Assembly: GCA_947630555.1 (NCBI GenBank)
Contig: CANRIA010000013.1
Coordinates: 1-58,347 of the forward strand
Reading direction: 5' to 3'
From: an uncultured Clostridia bacterium
GTDB lineage: Bacteria; Bacillota; Clostridia; Oscillospirales; Ruminococcaceae
Length of the DNA: 58,347 nt
In this document: in pieces, positions 1 through 8,317 of the stretch
How positions within the stretch are numbered: the stretch's first letter is position 1
Layout of the letters: the number at the start of each line of letters is the position of its first letter
Translations under genes and position numbers: made by a program
The notes under the pieces: generated by a model
The model's database searches: none
Told to the model about the DNA's origin: nothing
What the model saw: only the letters and a program-made list of their open reading frames with translations

Positions 1-623
1 AGGTCTTTGCGCTTTGAGTACATTTCTCTGTCTATGAGAAAATACTCCTGCTCTGCGCCGACATAGGGTATAACGCGCTTGGCATCGCTGCCTAAAAGTT
101 TTAGTACCCTTAGCGCGGCTTTGTTAAGCGTTTCCATAGACCGAAGCAGCGGCGTTCTTTTATCTAGGGCATCACCGCCGTAAGAGCAGAAAGCCGTTGG
201 TATGCACAGCGTATGGTTCTTTATGAACGCATAGGAAGTGGGATCCCATGCGGTATAACCTCTGGCTTCAAAGGTCGCCCTCAGACCGCCCGATGGGAAA
301 GAAGATGCATCAGCCTCGCCTTTGATGAGCTTTTTGCCAGAGAACTCCATTATAACGTGGGCATCGTCGGTGGGGGCGATAAAGCTGTCGTGCTTTTCGG
401 CAGTTATGCCTGTCATCGGCTGGAACCAGTGGGTATAGTGGGTCGCGCCGTTTTCTACTGCCCAGTCGCGCATGGCGGCTGCTATAACGTTGGCGGTAGA
501 AATATCTAGCGATTTGCCCTCGTCGATGGTCTCTCTCAGCGCTCTGTAGACATCTTTAGGAAGACGTTTTTCCATTACTGCGCTGTTGAAAACGTCTTTT
601 GCGAATATTTCGGGGATATTCAT
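1..623 (-). CDS. glnN: Glutamine synthetase type III, N-terminal part (runs off window)
   Basis: ATP-dependent glutamine synthesis from glutamate and ammonia, cytoplasmic. The reverse strand reads an uninterrupted frame of about 207 residues from an ATG at 621-623, with a strong AGGAGGT ribosome binding site 5 bases upstream. The protein begins [14 protein letters not shown] and contains the type III hallmarks [19 protein letters not shown] and [14 protein letters not shown], then an EQEYFLID segment that belongs to the catalytic beta-strand with metal-binding glutamate. Type III enzymes are about 700 residues, so roughly the first 30 percent is present and the rest lies left of the window. 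It stands alone here, with a 720-base repeat-rich gap upstream. The family is certain from the sequence; nothing suggests truncation other than the window edge. Confidence 0.95.
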   Translation of the reverse strand, partial: MNIPEIFAKDVFNSAVMEKRLPKDVYRALRETIDEGKSLDISTANVIAAAMRDWAVENGATHYTHWFQPMTGITAEKHDSFIAPTDDAHVIMEFSGKKLIKGEADASSFPSGGLRATFEARGYTAWDPTSYAFIKNHTLCIPTAFCSYGGDALDKRTPLLRSMETLNKAALRVLKLLGSDAKRVIPYVGAEQEYFLIDREMYSKRKD

Positions 624-699
624 AAGTTACCTCCTGCATTGTGTGTTTATATTCTGAAATATGTTTATATGATAAATTATAAGTTGCGCTATTAGAGGC

Positions 700-861
700 T
701 AGAAGTTAGAAACGGTTTTGCGAAGTTTGCGCGTGCTTGCAATTTCTGCGGTTTACCTAGAGGCAAGAGGCAAGATGAGCGTTTTGAAAAAATTGTGCTA
801 AATTGTAAAAAGCAATTTTTTGCTTCTTGCTTCTAGTTATATTGCTTCTAAAAGCTGAGCC
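700..861. repeat. Inverted AGGCAAGA/TCTTGCTTCT stretch upstream of glnN
   Basis: Between the glnN start region and repeat R1 lie purine-rich blocks (GAGGCAAGAGGCAAGA near 770-785) whose partial complement (TTGCTTCTTGCTTCTAG) occurs near 819-835. They could fold into an imperfect stem in either transcript. No open frame and no convincing promoter was seen here. Confidence 0.35.
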
Positions 862-1343
862 TCCCCTAGTTGTAGCGCAACGCTCTCTTTTCGCGTTCCA
901 TTCTGGAACGCCGTACAATGTGAAAATTTCTTAACAAGTAAACAGTGCAAACTTTTAACAAAGCTATTGCGCACGCAAGCGCGCGCAGGAGAAATAGCTA
1001 GGTCTTCTCATAGGAGAGGCTCTCTCTTGCAGAGCCTCTCCTCTTAGAAAACAGTTCACCGAACTGTTTTCTAATTCACCTCTTGCAGAGCGCACGTTGT
1101 GTTTTCGGGGGCTCTGCCCCCATACCCCCGCAAGCCTTTTGAAAAAGGCTTGACCGAAAACTTTTAGTTTTTTGACAAGGTTTAAAACCTTTGCGTACAG
1201 TGGAACGGTGAACGCGCTCCTGCGCGCTGCGAAAGCAGCAACCTTAAAAAGGGTCGATCGAAAACTTTTAGTTTTTTGACAGGGATTTAAAGTTTTGCGA
1301 ACTGTGGGGCAACGTGTGCGCTCCTGCGCCGCGCGTAAGCGCG
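862..1343 (-). repeat. Modular hairpin repeat R1
   Basis: Copy of an intergenic repeat family also found at 22632-22893 and 57876-58347. It is oriented as the sense 3' trailer of the minus-strand gene that ends at 1344. In plus order it carries hairpins at 893-911 (arms GCGTTCCA/TGGAACGC), 1012-1042 (arms AGGAGAGGCTCT/AGAGCCTCTCCT), 1045-1073 (arms around AACAGTTC/GAACTGTT), 1107-1121 (GGGGG/CCCCC) and 1132-1151 (AAGCC.../...GGCTT). Its end nearest the gene (about 1145-1343) contains two successive versions of the tail module AAAACTTTTAGTTTTTTGACA. No coding frame is seen. Confidence 0.8.
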
Positions 1344-2462
1344 TTACTTAAAATACATAAACAGCTGGCACTTTATCATGCCGTTGTATAGATTGCGGCG
1401 TTTATCGGCTTTTTTGCCGAAGAACCGCTCAAACTCCTCGTGCGGTGAGATTATCACGCAGGGGTTGTCTTTATCGGGGTGGAGCACCTGCCCCATTTTT
1501 TTATAAAGCTCCTCTGCCTGCTTTATTTCCAGCATTCTTTCTCCATATGGCGGATTGCACAGCGTAATCGCGCCTTTTTCGGGCTTGAACCTGCTGATGT
1601 CAACGTTCTCTATCTTAATGCGCGAGGCAACGCCTGCTTTTTTGGCGTTTTCAAGAGAAAGGTCTGCGCACAGGGTATCTATATCAGAGCCATGCGCTAA
1701 AAATTTGCCGCTCTTGTTTATCTGCTCTTTGGCGTTTTCCCTCTCCCTGCGCCACATTTCCTGCGGCAGCTGCTGCCAGCCTTCTGCCGAAAAATGCCGC
1801 CTTATGCCGGGCGCTATTGACAACGCTTTATACGCGCTTTCTATAAGAAAAGTACCCGAGCCGCACATGGGGTCGCACACGATACTGTCTGCTCTCACTC
1901 TTGCAAGGTCTGCGATGCCTGCCGCGAGAGTTTCTTTTATAGGTGCGCCGTTTGAACGCCTGCGGTAGCCGCGTTTATGCAGCCCTTCTCCGCTTGTATC
2001 GAGAAAAATTGTTGCGACATCTTTATAGATAGAAAACCTTACTATATGCTCGCTGCCGCTTTCTTCAAGCCGTGCTTTGCCATACTTATTTTGCAGTCTG
2101 TTGACAATTGCTTTCTTTATTATAGACTGGCAGTCGGGAATGCTGGTAAGCTTTGAATGCAGTGACGAGCCTGACTTTACGGGGAACGCATCGTTTTTGC
2201 CTATATAGTCCTCCCAGCGGATACTCTCCGCGCCGTCTATAAGCTGCTGAAAGCTCTCGGCTGTGAACTGCTTTAATACTATCAGCACTCTTTCGGCGGT
2301 GCGCAGCCAAAGGTTTGCACGCGCTGTCATATCGCGGTCGCCATCAAAGAATACCTTGCCGTCGCTTACCGTGATATTCTCGCCGCCTATTTTGCTTACC
2401 TCAAATTTCAGCACGCTTTCCAGCCCAAAGTGGCAGGGACAGCAAAATGTCAGTTTATCCAT
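1344..2462 (-). CDS. THUMP-domain class I SAM-dependent rRNA methyltransferase (RlmL/YpsC type)
   Basis: Predicted 23S rRNA N2-guanine methyltransferase, 372 residues. The frame opens at a TTG at 2501, but the ATG at 2460-2462 (protein MDKLTFCCPCHFGLESVLKFE) fits the family start better and has a GGA-type site 8-9 bases upstream, so that start is used. The N-terminal half (about 40-160) is the ferredoxin-like/THUMP RNA-binding part. The C-terminal half is a Rossmann methyltransferase with motif I VCDPMCGSGTFLIESA and the catalytic motif IV NPPY in LCNPPYGERM. It lies 53 bases after the PBP gene and may be co-transcribed. The exact target base cannot be read from sequence; the bacillus homologue YpsC is the closest named relative. 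Confidence 0.88.
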   Translation of the reverse strand: MDKLTFCCPCHFGLESVLKFEVSKIGGENITVSDGKVFFDGDRDMTARANLWLRTAERVLIVLKQFTAESFQQLIDGAESIRWEDYIGKNDAFPVKSGSSLHSKLTSIPDCQSIIKKAIVNRLQNKYGKARLEESGSEHIVRFSIYKDVATIFLDTSGEGLHKRGYRRRSNGAPIKETLAAGIADLARVRADSIVCDPMCGSGTFLIESAYKALSIAPGIRRHFSAEGWQQLPQEMWRRERENAKEQINKSGKFLAHGSDIDTLCADLSLENAKKAGVASRIKIENVDISRFKPEKGAITLCNPPYGERMLEIKQAEELYKKMGQVLHPDKDNPCVIISPHEEFERFFGKKADKRRNLYNGMIKCQLFMYFK

Positions 2463-2515
2463 AAAAACACATCCAAACACATACGCCCAAGCATAAGCCA
2501 AGGCGTATATAGATA

Positions 2516-4789
2516 TTATCTGTTCTGGGTAGTAGTTGTCTGCTGCTGGTCAGGCTTTTTGTCATCTGCCTTTTTGCAGGACTTGCACTGCTCGGGGATA
2601 TTATCTGTTTTATAATAGCCCGTCGCTTTTGATTCACAGTCGGGTGATGCTATAAGACCCGTTTTTGTGCAATATTCAAGCTGCTGGACGTTATTATCGG
2701 GTTTGAAGGTCTTGTTGGGTGAACTGTCGGCAATCTCGCCAAAGACATTTTTCCATATCTTTGCGATATTCTGATATTTAGACATATCAATTATTTCAGG
2801 ATTTTCATAGCCTATCCATATGCCGCTGACATAATCGGGCGTGCAGGCAACAAAGGTAAGATCCTGCCAGTTTTCGGAAGTACCTGTTTTTGCTGCGACT
2901 TCTACAGTATCTAAATTTGCAGCCGCTCCTGTACCGTTCGGCCCCTCGACTACCTGAGTCATCATTCTGTTCATGACATACGCAGTATCAGAACCTATTG
3001 CGGCTGTGCCGTAAGCGTTATGGTCGTAGATGACCTTATCTTCTCTGTCTGTTATACGCGAAACAAACGTATGACCATAATACATACCGCCGTTGCCGAA
3101 AATCTCATACGCGGAAACCAGTTCCGAAAGATACATACCCCTTGTAAGACCGCCGACTGTCATAGGCGCATACTGAATATCGCTTCTGCCTGCATCGTCC
3201 ATCGCGACAAGGGTACTTATACCAAGCGAGCCTTGCAGGAAGTTGAAACAATACTGCGGAGTAAGCTTTCTGACCAGCTGGGCAGCACCGGTGTTTTTAG
3301 ATTCTTCGAGCATTTTCGCGACTGTCATATTCTGTTTTGTCCAGTGGGGATCGTCGTCTCCATACTCGGAATAGTTCTTCGGGAAAAGCTGCTGTTTATC
3401 GCTGCCCTCCGGGGCTAGGTCTATAGGTTCATCTTTAAGAAGTGTAGACCATGTTACGAGATCCTGATCTATTGCAGGCGCATACGAGGCTATCGGCTTT
3501 ATGGTAGAACCCGGCGATCTTGCTGCCATGGTGGCGTTATTCCAGCCGCGGACGTTAGTCTTCTCTCCCCTATTGCCTATTACTGCAAGCACATTGCCGC
3601 TGTAGTCTATACATATAAATGAGCTTAACAGTTCGTCGCCATCAAAGTTATACGACTGGAAATTGCTGTCGTCAAGATACGCTTGCTCAAGCTTTTGCTG
3701 CATATTAAGGTCAACGGTGGTATATATCTTATAACCGCCGCTGTAGAGGCGCTCGTTCGCGGTGTCGTAATCAATGCCGTAAGTTTCCATTATTTCTTCT
3801 ACCGCCTGATTTATTGCGGCATCTACAAAATAAGAAGATATTGCCGACTGTGATGTAAGCGCTTCGCCCTCGGTAGAATAGTTAATATCGCCTACGATAA
3901 CTAATGATTCAAGGTCTGCGAGAGCCTGATAATACTCATCAGACGAAATAGCGCCGTTTTCAAGCATTGCGCTTAAAATATACTGCGCTCTGTCGCGGTT
4001 TTTCTCTATATTATAATAGGGGTTGTTTTCGGTAGGCGACTTTACTATTGCGGTAAGCGTTACAGCCTGCGCAAGCGTTAAGTCTTTGCAGTCTTTTGCA
4101 AAATAGAAGTTGCTGGCTGCCTGCACGCCGTTAAAGTTATAGCCCTCGGCTCTGCCAAAGAATATAACATTCAGGTACGCTTCCAGAATATCGTCCTTTG
4201 AATAGGTTCTTTCGGTATTTATAGAGCGGAATATTTCTCTTATCTTTCTGGTAACGCCTTCAACGCCGTCGGCGGCATCGTCGTGGGTGATAATCTTTAT
4301 AGTCTGCTGTGTTATGGTAGAACCACCCTGCTGACCCTCATATATAGGTATGAAGATATTTACGAACGCGCCGAATGTACGCTTGAAGTCAACGCCGTCA
4401 TGGTCATAGAATCTTTCGTCCTCGGAGCATACTACGGCATCTATCATATATCTTGAAATATCTTCAAGGTCTGTCCATATCATTCTGTCGCCCTCAGAAG
4501 AAAGCGTATAGTACACTTCCCACTGCTCGTTAGTGCCGTTATAGTCGGGGTTGGGGGCGAGTATTCTTGAAGTATAGGTAAGGTTTATATCTTCAAGAGA
4601 AACATAGTCCGAAGTTGAATCGGAAAAGTAATTGAGGACATAGATAGTTATAGCCGTAACAAAGACCGAGCCCGTTATGACGATTATAAGTATGAGCGAA
4701 CAGAGCAGCGTACCTAACACGCCGCACGTTTTGCTGACTGTTCTCATTATTTTTTTGCGCTTTGCGCTTTGATATTTTTTATTCTCCAT
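2516..4789 (-). CDS. Class A penicillin-binding protein (PBP1A family)
   Basis: Bifunctional peptidoglycan synthase of 757 residues at the outer face of the cytoplasmic membrane. Residues about 20-50 form a single membrane anchor. The GT51 glycosyltransferase follows, with EDERFYDHDG (catalytic Glu), GGSTITQQ and the EAYLNVIFFGR motif. The transpeptidase domain has the SxxK motif in SPGSTIKP, SxN as SKN and KTGT in AAKTGTSENW. All active-site motifs are intact. The Gln/Thr-rich tail and the cysteine-containing C-terminal stretch (YCTKTGLIASPDCESK) are common in Clostridia PBP1A. The ATG at 4787-4789 starts the frame. It lies 129 bases downstream of the ispH-rpsA terminator, so it probably has its own promoter. 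Confidence 0.95.
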   Translation of the reverse strand: MENKKYQSAKRKKIMRTVSKTCGVLGTLLCSLILIIVITGSVFVTAITIYVLNYFSDSTSDYVSLEDINLTYTSRILAPNPDYNGTNEQWEVYYTLSSEGDRMIWTDLEDISRYMIDAVVCSEDERFYDHDGVDFKRTFGAFVNIFIPIYEGQQGGSTITQQTIKIITHDDAADGVEGVTRKIREIFRSINTERTYSKDDILEAYLNVIFFGRAEGYNFNGVQAASNFYFAKDCKDLTLAQAVTLTAIVKSPTENNPYYNIEKNRDRAQYILSAMLENGAISSDEYYQALADLESLVIVGDINYSTEGEALTSQSAISSYFVDAAINQAVEEIMETYGIDYDTANERLYSGGYKIYTTVDLNMQQKLEQAYLDDSNFQSYNFDGDELLSSFICIDYSGNVLAVIGNRGEKTNVRGWNNATMAARSPGSTIKPIASYAPAIDQDLVTWSTLLKDEPIDLAPEGSDKQQLFPKNYSEYGDDDPHWTKQNMTVAKMLEESKNTGAAQLVRKLTPQYCFNFLQGSLGISTLVAMDDAGRSDIQYAPMTVGGLTRGMYLSELVSAYEIFGNGGMYYGHTFVSRITDREDKVIYDHNAYGTAAIGSDTAYVMNRMMTQVVEGPNGTGAAANLDTVEVAAKTGTSENWQDLTFVACTPDYVSGIWIGYENPEIIDMSKYQNIAKIWKNVFGEIADSSPNKTFKPDNNVQQLEYCTKTGLIASPDCESKATGYYKTDNIPEQCKSCKKADDKKPDQQQTTTTQNR

Positions 4790-4882
4790 TTTATACGCCT
4801 TTCAGACATTTTTAAGCTGTTATTATTTTGCCACGCACGGCAAAATTATTCGGTATGCCATACCTTTAGCTTGAAAATAGAA

Positions 4883-4906
4883 AGGGGGACGCAATATACG
4901 CCCCCT
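4883..4906 (-). terminator. Rho-independent terminator of the ispH-rpsA operon
   Basis: On the minus strand a GC stem AGGGGGC.../...GTCCCCCT lies just after the stop codon of the IspH-S1 gene and is followed by TTCTATTTTC. It closes the long minus-strand operon that begins near 15950. Confidence 0.7.
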
Positions 4907-4918
4907 AAGCTTAAAGAA

Positions 4919-6955
4919 TTATTCCTCTGCTGTATCTGCCGCGGTATCTTCCTGCTGAGCCTCTGCTGCCTCAGCTTCTTCGGTGGTATCCTGTACTTCT
5001 TCAGCAGTTTCCTGTTTTTCTTCAGCCGTCGGTTCGTCGGGGAGAAGCGCTCTTATCGAAAGGCTGATACGGTGTGTATCGCTGTTTATCTCGGTGATCT
5101 TTACCATTACTTTATCGCCGACTTTCAGAACGTCGCCAACGCTGTTTACTCTGGTATTAGCGATCTGCGAGATATGGATAAGACCGTCAACGCCCGGAAT
5201 GACTTGTGCGAACGCGCCGAACGATGTAAGCGAAACAACGGTAACTTCTATATCCTGTCCCACCGCATAGCTTTCAACGAACTTATTCCACGGATTGTCG
5301 CTTTCCTTTTTATAAGAGAGGGCTATCTTGCCGTTCTCGGCATCAATATCCTTAACGAAAACTTCTATCTCGTCGCCTATTGAAACGACATCGGAGGGGT
5401 GCTTTACTCTCTGCCATGAAAGGTCTGGCTTTCTTACAAGACCGTCAATACCGCCGAGGTCTACGAACACGCCGTAGTCGGTTATTGACTTGACTATACC
5501 CTTTACGGTATCGCCTGCCTGAGTATTCTCAAAGAACTTGGCTCTTGCTGCCGCTCTTGCCTCTTTAGCAACAGCTCTTATAGAACCAACAGCTCTTTGT
5601 CTGTTAGCCTGCACCTCGAGCAGTTTGAAGTCAACTTCCTTTTTCAGAAGTTCATTAAGGTCGTCATCGCGCCTTGCGGTAGCCTGAGATGCGGGGACAA
5701 ACACTCTTACTCCATTATAATTGATAGTTACGCCGCCCTTGACCACGTTTGTAACAACGCCCTTGAGCACTCTGCCCTCGTCATAGGCAGTCTGCACTTC
5801 TTCAAAGCCCTTTGCGGCATCTACTTTCTTCTTTGAAAGAGTGACCATGCCCTCCTGATCGTTTGTTTTCAGCACGAGAAGCTCTACCTCCTCGCCTTCT
5901 TTTACGATGTCCTCAGGCTTGGCATTTGCGTCAAACGTAAGTTCATCAGCGGGAACAAAGCCCTGCTGCTTTGTACCGAGATCGACGAATGCACCCTTAG
6001 CGTTTACACTCAGAACAGTGCCTGTCACTTTCTTTCCGATATGTATAGGCTTCAGAGAATTCTCCATTTCCTCGACCCAATTGAATCCCTCATCATTCAT
6101 AATATCACTCATTGTCTGTTGTACCTCCTTGATTATATAAGCCGGTGTCGATGCTCCGGCAGATATCCCTATATTAGCGGCATCTGAAAAATTTATGCCG
6201 TATAGTTCCTGTGCATTTTCTATGAGAAACGTTTTACAGTGCTTCTCACATATTTCGGCGAGTTTATGGGTATTTGAACTATGCTTACCGCCGACGATAA
6301 GCATAACATCGCTTTTTGCGGCTATCTCGGCTGCCTCTTTCTGCCGCTGCTCGGTAGCGCTGCATATAGTATCGAAGACTGTGGCGTTTTTAAGCTTTTG
6401 ATCTATCACCTGACGACATTGCTGCCACATTTCAGTATTATATGTTGTCTGCGAGAGCACAGCGACTTGCCTTTCTGCCAGTCCATGCTCGTCTATAAGC
6501 TTTGCAAGCTCCTCGGCATCAGAAAAAACATAAGGCTTTGAAGTGCAGTGGTCGGCTATGCCTTTTACCTCGGGGTGGTCTTTATCCCCTGCTATCAGCA
6601 CTGTTTTGCCGCCTGCGCTTTGGTCATAAGCCGCTTTATGTATTCTTGCAACGAACGGGCAGGTGGCATCTACTATCTCACAGCCCTTTTCTTCAAGCTG
6701 TTTATAGACCTGCTTGCCAACGCCGTGCGAACGAATTATCACTTTCATATCAGCCGTGGCTTCGTCGGGCGAATTTATCACCGACACGCCTTTGGCTTCA
6801 AGTTTGCTGACGACATCGTTGTTATGGATAATAGGGCCGAGGGTGGTCACCTTACGCCTACTATCTAAACTATTATACACTATTTTTACGGCTCTGTCTA
6901 CACCAAAACAAAAACCTGCGGACTTTGCAACAAAAAATTTACAATTTATTAACAT
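4919..6955 (-). CDS. ispH-rpsA: IspH - ribosomal protein S1 fusion
   Basis: A single 678-residue frame with two functions. Residues 1-285 are 4-hydroxy-3-methylbut-2-enyl diphosphate reductase (last step of the MEP isoprenoid pathway), with the three [4Fe-4S] cysteines in SAGFCFGVDRAV, VDATCPFV and DTICSATEQ. Residues about 305-640 carry four S1 RNA-binding repeats (GKKVTGTVLSV, VLKGVVTNVVKGG, VKGIVKSITDYGVFVDLGG, VTVVSLTSFGAFAQV). The last about 40 residues are very acidic (Glu/Ala/Thr). The fusion is known in Clostridia. The ATG at 6953-6955 overlaps the end of the Cmk-PlsC gene by 17 bases, so translation is probably coupled. It is last in the operon. Confidence 0.96.
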   Translation of the reverse strand: MLINCKFFVAKSAGFCFGVDRAVKIVYNSLDSRRKVTTLGPIIHNNDVVSKLEAKGVSVINSPDEATADMKVIIRSHGVGKQVYKQLEEKGCEIVDATCPFVARIHKAAYDQSAGGKTVLIAGDKDHPEVKGIADHCTSKPYVFSDAEELAKLIDEHGLAERQVAVLSQTTYNTEMWQQCRQVIDQKLKNATVFDTICSATEQRQKEAAEIAAKSDVMLIVGGKHSSNTHKLAEICEKHCKTFLIENAQELYGINFSDAANIGISAGASTPAYIIKEVQQTMSDIMNDEGFNWVEEMENSLKPIHIGKKVTGTVLSVNAKGAFVDLGTKQQGFVPADELTFDANAKPEDIVKEGEEVELLVLKTNDQEGMVTLSKKKVDAAKGFEEVQTAYDEGRVLKGVVTNVVKGGVTINYNGVRVFVPASQATARRDDDLNELLKKEVDFKLLEVQANRQRAVGSIRAVAKEARAAARAKFFENTQAGDTVKGIVKSITDYGVFVDLGGIDGLVRKPDLSWQRVKHPSDVVSIGDEIEVFVKDIDAENGKIALSYKKESDNPWNKFVESYAVGQDIEVTVVSLTSFGAFAQVIPGVDGLIHISQIANTRVNSVGDVLKVGDKVMVKITEINSDTHRISLSIRALLPDEPTAEEKQETAEEVQDTTEEAEAAEAQQEDTAADTAEE

Positions 6956-8315
6956 TTGCGTCCACCATAGAGGCTATACTGCCCATGATCTTATCCTTTA
7001 CAGATTTCATATCGCGGATATTTGCGCTTTCAAGTTTTAGTTCATCGGGGCTTATCGGTTTGCCGTAAGAGACTATAACTTTTTGTCTGAATTTGAGTTT
7101 TTCGCCTTTGAAAGATATTGCGAGGGGTATTACGGGCACTTGCGCGAGGGCTGCAATAAGTGCAACGCCCGTTTTGCCTCTGCCGAGTTTGCCGTCTTTA
7201 GAGCGCGTACCTTCGGGATAGATAACAAGGTTCCTGCCCATTTCAAGCCGTTTTACAGACTCTTTTATAACGCCGGTATCGCCGCTGCCACGCACCACGG
7301 GGAACGCCCCGAGGAAGGTTATCAGCCATTTGAAGAAAATATTGCCCTTGAAAAGCTCCTCTTTCGCCATAAAGCTGCACGGCACGCGCAATCTCATAGC
7401 GGCGAACACGGGGTCGCGGTAGCTGCGGTGGTTTGAAGCTATGATATGCGAACCAGTTTTCGGCAGGTTCTCTATTCCTTCATAGACTATATCGAACTTT
7501 ATCTTATATATAATAAAGATCATCCACCTGACTATTCCATAGAAAAACAGCTTTATGAAGCCTATTTTTTTAGGGTTTGTAACCGGTTTTATATCGTCAA
7601 GGTCAATAAGTTCACGGCGTGATGTTTTCTTCTCATGCTCTTTACGCTCGGCGAGTTTTTTCTCTATAATATCCGAAATCATCTGCACCGACTGCTGCAA
7701 GTCATACTGCGTGGTATCTACCTCAACTGCATCGTCTGCCTTTTTCAGGGGAGCAATATCGCGGTGGCTGTCGTTATAGTCGCGCTGATTTATATCTTCT
7801 AAAACTTGTTCATAGGTAGAACTGTCCCCGGCTGCCTGCAATTCTTTAAAGCGACGCATGGCTCTTTCTTCCGCCGAGGCGGTAAGGAAAATTTTAACGT
7901 CGCAGTTTGGCAGCACGACCGTGCCTATATCTCTGCCGTCCATTACGGTGTCGTAACGCTTGGCTAAGTCGCGCTGCATGGAGAGCAAAAACTCTCTTAC
8001 CGCAGGCACAGCCGAAACCGTTGAAGCGCACATTGAAACTTCGGGGGTGCGCAGCAGAGAAGTCACGTCCTCGCCGCACAGCATAACGTGCTGAAAGCCG
8101 TCAACAAATTCAATGCTTATTTTTATTTCGGGAAGCTTTTGCGCCACTGCCTCGTCGTTTTGTATATCTACCTCGCCGCGCAGCATATACAGCGCGACCG
8201 CCCTGTAAAGCTCACCGGTATTGACATAGATATACCCCATTTTTTCAGAGAGCATTTTGGCTATTGTTGATTTTCCTGCCCCTGAGGGGCCGTCAAGCGC
8301 AATATTTACACCCAT
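6939..8315 (-). CDS. cmk-plsC: Cytidylate kinase - 1-acylglycerol-3-phosphate acyltransferase fusion
   Basis: 458 residues joining two normally separate enzymes. Residues 1-220: CMP/dCMP kinase with P-loop GPSGAGKST and MDGRDIGTVVLP. Residues about 235-455: PlsC-type acyltransferase with the catalytic HX4D box in NHRSYRDP, FPVVRG and the EGTR box in YPEGTRSKDG, after a short hydrophobic segment (LFFYGIVRWMIFIIYKI) that probably touches the membrane. In many Clostridia cmk, plsC and ispH-rpsA are consecutive genes, so the fusion has merged two operon neighbours. The start ATG at 8313-8315 follows GGAGG in the 2-base gap after the flavoprotein gene. Both active sites look intact. Confidence 0.95.
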   Translation of the reverse strand: MGVNIALDGPSGAGKSTIAKMLSEKMGYIYVNTGELYRAVALYMLRGEVDIQNDEAVAQKLPEIKISIEFVDGFQHVMLCGEDVTSLLRTPEVSMCASTVSAVPAVREFLLSMQRDLAKRYDTVMDGRDIGTVVLPNCDVKIFLTASAEERAMRRFKELQAAGDSSTYEQVLEDINQRDYNDSHRDIAPLKKADDAVEVDTTQYDLQQSVQMISDIIEKKLAERKEHEKKTSRRELIDLDDIKPVTNPKKIGFIKLFFYGIVRWMIFIIYKIKFDIVYEGIENLPKTGSHIIASNHRSYRDPVFAAMRLRVPCSFMAKEELFKGNIFFKWLITFLGAFPVVRGSGDTGVIKESVKRLEMGRNLVIYPEGTRSKDGKLGRGKTGVALIAALAQVPVIPLAISFKGEKLKFRQKVIVSYGKPISPDELKLESANIRDMKSVKDKIMGSIASMVDANVNKL

Positions 8316-8317
8316 AG

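Noticed and set aside
213-509. 98-residue plus-strand frame at the left edge
   Set aside because: Opposite strand shadow of the glutamine synthetase gene, which runs off the window.
4825-4846. ATTTTGCC/GGCAAAAT hairpin upstream of the PBP gene as a terminator
   Set aside because: No U run after it on either strand, and the ispH-rpsA terminator is already at 4883-4906; possibly a leader structure.
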